The position numbers were made by a program, and so were the translations under genes. The notes beneath the pieces were generated by a model that did no database searches, had not been told where the DNA came from, and saw only the letters and a list, made by a program, of their open reading frames with translations. From Clostridiales bacterium (GTDB lineage Bacteria; Bacillota; Clostridia; Oscillospirales; Oscillospiraceae), in assembly GCA_021200895.1 (NCBI GenBank), contig JAJQFX010000052.1:1-10874 (forward strand): a stretch of DNA of 10,874 bases. Direction: 5' to 3'. This document shows, piece after piece, positions 6,062 through 10,874 of this stretch (the stretch's first letter is position 1; each line of letters starts with the position of its first letter).

Positions 6062-7459
6062 TCAATCCTTTGCATCCCGGCGGCGGGCCAGTTCCGCCGC
6101 GTTCTCCGCCACCCGCCGCTTGTTCAGCGGGTAGAGGAACAGCAGCACCAGCCCCACGCAGGTCAGTCCGAGAATGGGGACGATGCAGGAGATGCGGAAG
6201 ATGCCCTCTGTCACGTCCGGGTCAAACTGGGTGGCCTCCGTGCAGCCGATGAGGGTCAGCAGGCCCCCCGCCATGCCGGAGGAGAAGCCCTGCCCCAGCT
6301 TCCGGGCAAAGGAGTACACCGAGTAAATCGCGCCGTCCTCCCGGATGCCGCTGCGCACCTCCGCATCGTCAATGACGTCGGTAATCATGGCCCAAATGAC
6401 AGTGTTGAAGAAGCCCAGGCCCACAAAGGCCAGGGTGTAAAACGCCACATAGACATAGGCGTTCTCCGGGCGGAGCAGGAGGCAGACCAGATAGACCAGC
6501 GCCCCGAAGAAGCAGGACACGGCGGACAGCTCCTTTTTGCCGAACCGCTCCGCCAGCCGGGTGGCCAGCGGGGCGCAAATCACCAGCACCGCCAGCGACC
6601 CGGTCAGGGAGGCTACCGACTGAGCCCGGGTGCTGCGGTAGAAGTTAGGGAACACGTACCCCGCCATCCCCTGCATACTCAGCATGGCCAGCAGCAGAAG
6701 GATGGCGGCGGCGATGATACCCAGCAGCGCCCGGTTGCTGGCGAGGCTCCGCAGCATTTTGGGGATGTCCAGCTTCTCCTGGTTGGCGGGCACCTCCACC
6801 CGCTCCCGCACCAGATGGAAGCACAGCAGATGGCACACCACGGCGGAGACGCTGAACACCCCGGCGATGGCGGTCATGCGGCTGCCGGACATCATCGGGT
6901 TGCCGTCCACGGTGACGTAGGCTGCCAGTGGAACGCCTACGCCAATCACCAGCCCCGCCAGGGTGGAGCCCACCGTGCGCCAGGTGGAGAGGTCGGCCCT
7001 GTCCCTTGGCTCCGGGGAGATGGCGGAGGCCATGGAGCCGTAGGGGATGTTGATGGCGGTGTAGAAGAAAGAACCCCACAGCAGATAGGTGAAGAACATC
7101 CAGAACACCCGGAAGGGATAGGGGGCCCCGGCGAAGCCGGACTGATAAATCAGGAAGGAGGACACCGCCACCGGCCCGCACATCCGCCGTATCCAGGGGC
7201 GGAACTTGCCGTCCCTGGTGGGGTGGGAGCGGTCCACGATTTGCCCCATGGTCACGTCGGTAAAGGCGTCCAGGAAGCGGGCCAGCATCATCAGCGCGCC
7301 CACCAGGGCAGGGGAGATGTCCATAATATCTGTGTAATACTTCAGCATGAAGGAGGAGGACAGAAGGAAGGTGAAGTCGTTGCCGAAGTCACCGAACATA
7401 TAGCCCACCTTGTCCGCCATGCCGAAGGGGTGAGGGGTAGCCGGTCTGCTGCGTGCCAT
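6062..7459 (-). CDS. GPH-family (MelB-like) cation:sugar symporter
   Basis: This 465-residue membrane protein has the hydrophobic pattern of a 12-helix major facilitator and the hallmarks of the glycoside-pentoside-hexuronide:cation symporter family. Helix 1 reads GYMFGDFGNDFTF, with Asp28 at the place of the sugar-site Asp19 of MelB. Helix 2 has ARFLDAFTDVTMG (Asp64 and Asp68), aligned with MelB cation-site Asp55 and Asp59, followed by the cytoplasmic signature DRSHPTRDGKFRPW. Further landmarks are NIPYGSMASAISPEPRDR and, in the second half, FFNTVIWAMITDVIDDAE and FARKLGQGFSSG. It should import a sugar, glycoside or related organic solute with Na+ or H+; the ligand is not predictable. The ATG at 7459 has AAGGAG (7468-7473) eight bases away. 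It faces the + strand cluster end to end and sits downstream of the TM2 unit's terminator, so it probably has its own promoter in 7460-7565, where I saw no convincing motif. Confidence 0.9.
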   Translation of the reverse strand: MARSRPATPHPFGMADKVGYMFGDFGNDFTFLLSSSFMLKYYTDIMDISPALVGALMMLARFLDAFTDVTMGQIVDRSHPTRDGKFRPWIRRMCGPVAVSSFLIYQSGFAGAPYPFRVFWMFFTYLLWGSFFYTAINIPYGSMASAISPEPRDRADLSTWRTVGSTLAGLVIGVGVPLAAYVTVDGNPMMSGSRMTAIAGVFSVSAVVCHLLCFHLVRERVEVPANQEKLDIPKMLRSLASNRALLGIIAAAILLLLAMLSMQGMAGYVFPNFYRSTRAQSVASLTGSLAVLVICAPLATRLAERFGKKELSAVSCFFGALVYLVCLLLRPENAYVYVAFYTLAFVGLGFFNTVIWAMITDVIDDAEVRSGIREDGAIYSVYSFARKLGQGFSSGMAGGLLTLIGCTEATQFDPDVTEGIFRISCIVPILGLTCVGLVLLFLYPLNKRRVAENAAELARRRDAKD

Positions 7460-7565
7460 GTGGTTTGCTCCTTTTTCTGCCGATTTGCAAGGGTTAGTCT
7501 GCCCGGTTTGGCGGAAAAGGCAGCAGTATGTTGGTTGTTATTTGTTTCCAGCTTTAGAGAAAAGA

Positions 7566-7603
7566 AAGCGGCTGCAACCGTTTTTACACGGTTGCAGCCG
7601 CTT
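7566..7603 (-). terminator. Intrinsic terminator after the TM2-domain gene
   Basis: Arms 7566-7581 (AAGCGGCTGCAACCGT) and 7588-7603 are perfect 16-bp reverse complements with a 6-base loop. Reading on the - strand the hairpin is followed by TTTCTTTTCTC, a T-rich tail. It starts 13 bases past the TM2 gene stop, and ends the symporter-TM2 transcript. Confidence 0.85.
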
Positions 7604-7616
7604 GAAAGCTGTTTGG

Positions 7617-8036
7617 TCAGATGGTAATCATACCGTTCTCGTCCTTTTTCATGGGAATCACGACCATCAGGTCAATGACACTCATGGCCATGGAGAAGCC
7701 CGTCCAGCAGAGCGCCAGGTACAGAATGGCGGTAGGCCACATCTTCACATAGAAGCGGTGCCCTCCGGCCCAGCCGGTGAAAATCAGGAGCAGGATATAG
7801 TTCCGCTTGGAAACCGTCACCTTCACCCGCTTGTCCTGATGGTCAAAGTACATGGCGATGGGATTCGGGCGCTTTTTCCGGCGGTTGCCGTGCCGGTCAA
7901 TGACGTAGTCATCCTTTATGCCATATTCTTCTTTGACCTGTTTCAGCTCTTCCTCAGCGGCGGCCATTTCGGCAAAGCTGACACGGTTTGCCTCGCGCTG
8001 TTCGCGCTCCTGCTTTCTGCGTTCTGAACGTTTCAC
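7617..8036 (-). CDS. TM2-domain membrane protein, GTG start
   Basis: This 139-residue protein has two parts. Residues 1-40 are highly charged (KRSERRKQEREQREANR, then Glu/Lys-rich helix), probably coiled or helical and cytoplasmic, followed by a basic linker (GNRRKKRPNP). Residues 77-127 form a TM2 domain: KRNYILLLIFTGWAGGHRFYVK, with the family's G-x-x-G-x-HRFY signature (His93-Tyr96) between two membrane helices, and the second helix ending in SVIDLMVVIP. TM2 proteins are widespread small membrane proteins with no settled bacterial function. The start codon is GTG (8034-8036), the first codon in the frame with family-like content; AGAGGT lies ten bases upstream (8047-8052), a rather long spacing. 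It is 45 bp downstream of the second symporter and is most likely cotranscribed with it, so translation may be low compared with its neighbour. Family call is firm, role unknown. Confidence 0.85.
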   Translation of the reverse strand: MKRSERRKQEREQREANRVSFAEMAAAEEELKQVKEEYGIKDDYVIDRHGNRRKKRPNPIAMYFDHQDKRVKVTVSKRNYILLLIFTGWAGGHRFYVKMWPTAILYLALCWTGFSMAMSVIDLMVVIPMKKDENGMITI

Positions 8037-8081
8037 TGGTAGGATTACCTCTTTCCGAGATTAGGGATGCTTAGGATGGAA

Positions 8082-9581
8082 TCAGGCTTCCTCTGCGGCA
8101 GCCTCCGCCTTGATGCGGGCCACTTCGCCCTGAATCTCTGCCATTCTCTCCTTGGTCAGGGGGTAGAAGTGCAGAGCGATGATGTTGGCAATCAGGCCGC
8201 AGATGAGCAGGCCATAGGCCAGGAAGGCCACGCCGACACGCAGGCCCCAGGTGACGGTGTCGCCCATGACGGGGTTATGGTCGGAGAAGCCGACAGCGGC
8301 AAAGACCACACCGGCAATCAGGGGAGCCAGGGAGGAGACGAGCTTATCCACGAAGGAGAACAGGGTACCCATCAGGCCGGGGACGTACTTGCCGCTACGA
8401 TACACCTCGTAGTCGGCGCAGTCGGCGGTCATGGGGATGACCAGGTTGCCGGAAATGCCCTGGGAACCGGACTGCAGCACGGTCAGCACGCAGTACAGAA
8501 TCAGGAAGTAGCCCCAGTTCATTGCACCGGTCTCCGGGTTGGAGGTCATGGTCGTCGGATCGCCGACCAGCCATAGCACAATCAACAGGGCATTGACCAC
8601 AATGCCGCCATAAGAGCCGAAGAGCATGGCCTCCTTCTGGCCCATACGAGGCGCCAGGAGGGAAACGGCAAGGAATGCGATAATTGCGTTGGGCACTGTC
8701 AAGATACCTGTGACGTTGGACTGCAGCAGGGTGGACCCGGCAATACAGGAGAACATGGCCACGGTGACGGCGCTGGTCTTAGCGGAGGAGCCAAGCTTAT
8801 CCGTAGAGGCGGAGACCACCAGCATCTGAATGGCGCGGTTGCTCTTCAGGGTCTCCCAGTAGTCCCGCAGGCCCACCTTGACGGGCTTGCCGGTGCCGAA
8901 GAACTCCGACCGATCCTTGGGGGCGATGGAGATGACGGCGATGATAGTGAAGATGCCAGCGCAGATAGCGGTGATCAGCCACAGGGTATGGAAGAACTGC
9001 GTGGAGCTGTATCCACCGTAATCCGCATAGTTGTTGGCGATGATGGGGGTCAGGATACCAAAGCCTGCGAACAAGATAACGTTGAATGCCGCATCGAAGG
9101 CGGAGAACAGCGGGCGCTGCTTCGGGTCATTGGTCAGGCAGGACTGGGCGGACTTGGTGCAGACGCACTGGCAGGTATAGCCGAGATAGTAGACCGCGGA
9201 AATGATGATGAAGAACACAAGGCGGATGGCGGTGTTCTCCGGCAGCAGATGGGTCACATGGAACAGGATGAAGCTGGCCACGCACAGGATGACCTGACCA
9301 ATTACCATGAAGGGACGGTTCTTACCGAATCTGCCGTTGGTCTTGTCCACCATGAAGCCGACGAAGGGGTCGGTCACGCCGTCCCAGACACGCATGATCG
9401 TGGAAAAGCTGGAGGCCAGCACCATGCCGACGCCGACGAAGCCCATCAGGTAATAGCTGACGTAGTTCATCATGAACAGATAGGTGTTGGTGGCGGTATT
9501 ATTTAGGCAGAAGCCGCAGATACGCCAGACAGGTACGCGGTGAATACCGTTTTCACCCATGTATTTTGAAGGATCACTCAT
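8082..9581 (-). CDS. GPH-family (MelB-like) cation symporter, second copy
   Basis: This 499-residue major-facilitator protein of the glycoside-pentoside-hexuronide:cation symporter family is only distantly like its neighbour. Helix 2 carries RVWDGVTDPFVGFMVD with Asp67 and Asp71 at the cation-site positions, followed by TNGRFGKNRPFM. In helix 1 the stretch CLNNTATNTYLF replaces the segment that holds the sugar-site Asp19 in MelB and Asp28 in the other copy, so ligand recognition probably differs. Later landmarks are SGNLVIPMTADCADYEVYRSG, close to the family's second-half signature, and FFIIISAVYYLGYT. It ends in an Ala/Glu-rich tail. The ATG at 9581 (MSDPSKYM) follows AAGGAG (9592-9597); the open frame continues upstream for 52 Arg-rich codons to a TTG at 9737, but that extension has no family resemblance. 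It is first in a unit with the TM2 gene and has a long untranslated leader. Confidence 0.9.
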   Translation of the reverse strand: MSDPSKYMGENGIHRVPVWRICGFCLNNTATNTYLFMMNYVSYYLMGFVGVGMVLASSFSTIMRVWDGVTDPFVGFMVDKTNGRFGKNRPFMVIGQVILCVASFILFHVTHLLPENTAIRLVFFIIISAVYYLGYTCQCVCTKSAQSCLTNDPKQRPLFSAFDAAFNVILFAGFGILTPIIANNYADYGGYSSTQFFHTLWLITAICAGIFTIIAVISIAPKDRSEFFGTGKPVKVGLRDYWETLKSNRAIQMLVVSASTDKLGSSAKTSAVTVAMFSCIAGSTLLQSNVTGILTVPNAIIAFLAVSLLAPRMGQKEAMLFGSYGGIVVNALLIVLWLVGDPTTMTSNPETGAMNWGYFLILYCVLTVLQSGSQGISGNLVIPMTADCADYEVYRSGKYVPGLMGTLFSFVDKLVSSLAPLIAGVVFAAVGFSDHNPVMGDTVTWGLRVGVAFLAYGLLICGLIANIIALHFYPLTKERMAEIQGEVARIKAEAAAEEA

Positions 9582-9651
9582 TAGTTTGCCTCTCCTTTCT
9601 TCCGCACGCTGACGCGGCGGATGCAGCAGTGTTGTAGGGTCGTTTTGCCAT
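9574..9651 (-). CDS. Possible 25-codon leader ORF overlapping the symporter start
   Basis: An ATG at 9649-9651 opens a frame encoding MAKRPYNTAASAASACGRKE followed by RQTNE. Its stop TGA (9576-9574) lies inside the ATGAGTGA that also begins the symporter gene, so the two frames overlap by eight bases. AAAGGAG lies upstream at 9664-9670, but with a 12-base gap that is longer than ideal. If translated it would couple translation to the symporter and run across the symporter's own ribosome site. It resembles no attenuation peptide I know. The evidence is positional only. Confidence 0.25.
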   Translation of the reverse strand: MAKRPYNTAASAASACGRKERQTNE

Positions 9652-9845
9652 TGGTTCAGGGAACTCCTTTCGGTCTGACAGCTGCGCCGTAACTGTTCAC
9701 GAAGCCGGTGGCGGCGCTGCCAATAATGCTGTTGCAATACCCCCCTTTTTTTTATTTTTATATAACACGGGTTGCCTCACGTGAAATATACATATTTCTG
9801 CACTAGGACATACAAACTCCGAAACTTATTTTATCTACTTTACTG

Positions 9846-9874
9846 ATTTTACTCCAATTTCATGGAAAAATCAA
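9846..9874 (-). promoter_or_regulatory. Candidate promoter of the symporter-TM2 unit
   Basis: On the - strand TTGATT (9874-9869) and TAAAAT (9851-9846) are separated by exactly 17 bases. They match four of six and five of six consensus positions in the AT-rich zone. Transcription from here would start near 9839 and give a leader of about 260 nt before the symporter ATG. Weaker TATATA-like sequences near 9756-9765 could give a shorter leader. Confidence 0.45.
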
Positions 9875-10013
9875 CAAAGGATTCTAGGACATTCCTCCTG
9901 TATTTTTGTAATTTTGTTCATATTTAACAGGAGCGTTTTTGCCCTGTTTGATAAAAGCGACTGAACCGGGCCGCGAATGACCAGGATTTTCCTTCATTTT
10001 TGCCATTTTTCGC

Positions 10014-10067
10014 AAAAAACAACGGAAGAACCCGCCGCCCGCGGCGTCCTATCCCGGCGGAGCGGCG
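10014..10067 (-). terminator. Probable terminator after the lipoprotein gene
   Basis: On the - strand a GC-rich stem is formed by 10067-10057 (CGCCGCTCCGC, one bulged T) and 10042-10033 (GCGGGCGGCG) with a 14-base loop. A T-rich stretch, GGTTCTTCCGTTGTTTTTT, follows, but its T6 run is about 13 bases beyond the stem, so efficiency is uncertain. It starts 17 bases past the stop codon. Confidence 0.5.
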
Positions 10068-10084
10068 AGTGAAAAAATCGTATT

Positions 10085-10762
10085 TTATGTTACAAACTGA
10101 AAAAGCTGCCGCATCAGCCGCATCCGGGGCAGGAGGAAGGTGCTGGCGCTGTCAGTATAACACAGCTCCATCTGGAAGGGCTCCCCCTCCTCATTCTCGA
10201 ACACAAAGACCACCACATGGTAGCCCCGCTGGCTGTCTGTATATTGCAGCTTGGTGGCGGCGTACTCCGCCTGCCCTACGGTGGCCTCATCGGTGGAGAC
10301 CTCCGCGTCCCCGGCGGCGGCGCGTACCGCCTCTATGGTGGCCTCCACTGTCTCCGCTCCTCTGGATACCGTCAGCACCCCCTGGGCCAGGCCGTCCTCG
10401 TCCGTCAGGTCGGAGGTGAAAATCGCCGACTGGCTCTCCTCGTCCCAGGCGCAGCGGAACGTCTCGTAGGGATACTCCATGGTGAAGCCCAGGCTGCACT
10501 GGAAGGTGAAAAGGGATACCTCCACCGCCTCATCGTTGACCGTGATGGTCTCCGTGCGCTCAGTGGCGCTGTCCACCCCGTTGGGGAGGACGCTTTCCGT
10601 CTCCTCCACCTCCGGGGCCAGGTTCCTGCTGCTCTCCCCATCCGATGTACTCTGCTCCGCCGCCAAAACCGAGGTCGGCTCGGAAAACTCCACCTGGCAG
10701 GCCGTCAGGGGCAGGACGCACAAGCAGGCCAATACCAGTGGCAGTATGGTACGCTTTTTCAT
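10085..10762 (-). CDS. Secreted lipoprotein of unknown function
   Basis: This 225-residue protein begins with a clear lipoprotein signal: basic MKKR, hydrophobic TILPLVLACLCVLPL, and lipobox LTAC with Cys22 as the acylated residue. A low-complexity Ser/Thr/Glu-rich linker follows (about 23-68), as is common for lipoproteins tethered to a Gram-positive membrane. The globular part (about 69-225) alternates strands and helices: TITVNDEAVEVSLFTFQCSL, an acidic middle with EDGLAQGVLTVSRG, and an end with HVVVFVFENEEGEPFQMEL. I do not recognise a named domain; the outline resembles small PsbP/DUF-type lipoproteins common in Clostridia, which is only an impression. The ATG at 10762 has TAGGAG (10776-10771) eight bases upstream and a good promoter immediately before that. 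It appears to be a single-gene unit, with no gene between it and the window end. It would face the outside of the cell. Confidence 0.82.
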   Translation of the reverse strand: MKKRTILPLVLACLCVLPLTACQVEFSEPTSVLAAEQSTSDGESSRNLAPEVEETESVLPNGVDSATERTETITVNDEAVEVSLFTFQCSLGFTMEYPYETFRCAWDEESQSAIFTSDLTDEDGLAQGVLTVSRGAETVEATIEAVRAAAGDAEVSTDEATVGQAEYAATKLQYTDSQRGYHVVVFVFENEEGEPFQMELCYTDSASTFLLPRMRLMRQLFQFVT

Positions 10763-10783
10763 AGTATCAACTCCTATGGCACC

Positions 10784-10812
10784 ATCTTAACGGATTTTCC
10801 CCTGTTTGGCAA
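10784..10812 (-). promoter_or_regulatory. Promoter of the lipoprotein gene
   Basis: On the - strand TTGCCA (10812-10807, five of six to TTGACA) and TAAGAT (10789-10784, four of six to TATAAT) are spaced by 17 bases. The predicted start near 10777 leaves a very short leader holding only the ribosome site TAGGAG. An imperfect inverted repeat lies directly upstream of the -35 box. Confidence 0.6.
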
Positions 10813-10815
10813 GGG

Positions 10816-10850
10816 GGGACGGCGGAAAATTGAACAAAACCGCCCGTCCC
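10816..10850. repeat. Imperfect inverted repeat upstream of the lipoprotein promoter
   Basis: GGGACGGCGG (10816-10825) and CCGCCCGTCCC (10840-10850) are reverse complements except for one extra C, separated by an AT-rich 14-base centre. There is no T-run after it on either strand, so it is a poor terminator. Its place four bases from the -35 box allows an operator role, which is speculation. Confidence 0.4.
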
Positions 10851-10874
10851 TATCCCCCGACCTCCGTTTGACCC

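Larger units (their letters stand above)
9582..10084. other. Gene-free region of about 500 bp: symporter leader, AT-rich promoter zone and lipoprotein terminator
   Basis: Bases 9582-9737 are GC-rich leader, with a possible short ORF and a GCGCCG/CGGCGC pair (9684-9689 and 9712-9717) that could form a stem. Bases 9738-9960 are strikingly AT-rich compared with the rest, including C6T8AT5 (9740-9759) and a likely - strand promoter. The 9-mer CTAGGACAT occurs twice (9803-9811 and 9884-9892). AACAGG (9926-9931) and CCTGTT (9943-9948) form a short inverted repeat. Bases 9960-10084 hold a GC-rich hairpin. I see no credible protein gene on either strand apart from the leader ORF. Confidence 0.6.

Noticed and set aside
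6815..7627. A 270-codon + strand open frame over the first symporter
   Set aside because: It is antisense to a clear GPH symporter, has a Gly/His-rich composition, and runs through a terminator hairpin.
7458..8027. A 189-codon + strand open frame over the TM2 gene
   Set aside because: It is antisense to the TM2-domain gene, crosses the terminator hairpin and has no ribosome site that I could see.
9582..9737. N-terminal extension of the second symporter to a TTG start preceded by G6
   Set aside because: The 52 added residues are Arg-rich and unlike the family, the G6 run is too close to the TTG, and the ATG at 9581 has a proper AAGGAG site.
9740..9759. C6T8AT5 run as a + strand terminator or phase-variable tract
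   Set aside because: No GC hairpin precedes it and no + strand gene ends there. It is not within a coding frame or between promoter boxes of a chosen promoter, so slippage control is unsupported.
9926..9948. AACAGG/CCTGTT inverted repeat as a terminator
   Set aside because: The stem is only six bases long and neither strand has a T-run after it. It is more than 130 bases from the lipoprotein stop.
10000..10419. Open frame of 139 codons on the + strand over the lipoprotein gene
   Set aside because: It is antisense to a gene with a lipobox signal peptide, promoter and ribosome site. The translation is Pro/Arg-rich and shadow-like.

Overview
The window looks like chromosomal DNA from a GC-rich, gut-type Clostridia (Oscillospiraceae-like) bacterium. 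The grounds are AGGAGG-type ribosome binding sites before nearly every gene, strong GCC/CTG/GGC codon preference, a lipobox lipoprotein, and GPH-family transporters beside an Opp/Dpp-type importer. The assignment is an inference from style and gene content; there is no rRNA or marker gene here. I found no tRNA, rRNA, CRISPR array, insertion sequence or phage gene.

Left part (1-5985, all + strand). The window opens inside the C-terminus of a DppD/OppD-type ATPase. A complete partner ATPase of the DppF/OppF type follows, with an altered ABC signature motif. Next come a ChbG/YdjC-fold carbohydrate deacetylase-like protein and a 572-residue protein with a C-terminal alpha/beta-hydrolase (esterase-like) domain. 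A perfect 14-bp hairpin and a possible promoter separate these from a second, unrelated 434-residue alpha/beta hydrolase and a short-chain dehydrogenase-like protein that lacks the usual catalytic tyrosine. I read this as an uptake-and-hydrolysis locus: an Opp/Dpp-type importer delivers a ligand, and a deacetylase, two hydrolases and an SDR-fold protein process it. The substrate cannot be named from sequence. The deacetylase hints at a sugar-containing or acylated compound rather than a plain peptide.

Middle part (6062-9581, - strand). A long palindromic terminator (6004-6061) separates the + cluster from convergent genes. The first is a MelB-like GPH cation symporter (7459 to 6062). Behind its own upstream hairpin terminator lies a second unit: another GPH symporter (9581 to 8082) followed after 45 bp by a small TM2-domain membrane protein with a GTG start. 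The second symporter has a long AT-rich upstream region with a plausible distant promoter, a leader of roughly 260 nt and a possible 25-codon leader ORF that overlaps its start codon.

Right part (9582-10874). An approximately 500-bp gene-free stretch is followed by a - strand gene for a small secreted lipoprotein of unknown function, with a good promoter and a probable terminator. The last 60 bases contain an inverted repeat next to that promoter.

Points that deserve most attention: the SDR with Asn in place of the catalytic Tyr, the two atypical alpha/beta hydrolases in one locus with a YdjC-type deacetylase and importer, and the long leader with an overlapping small ORF. Long antisense ORFs here, up to 921 codons, are treated as shadows of GC-rich genes.
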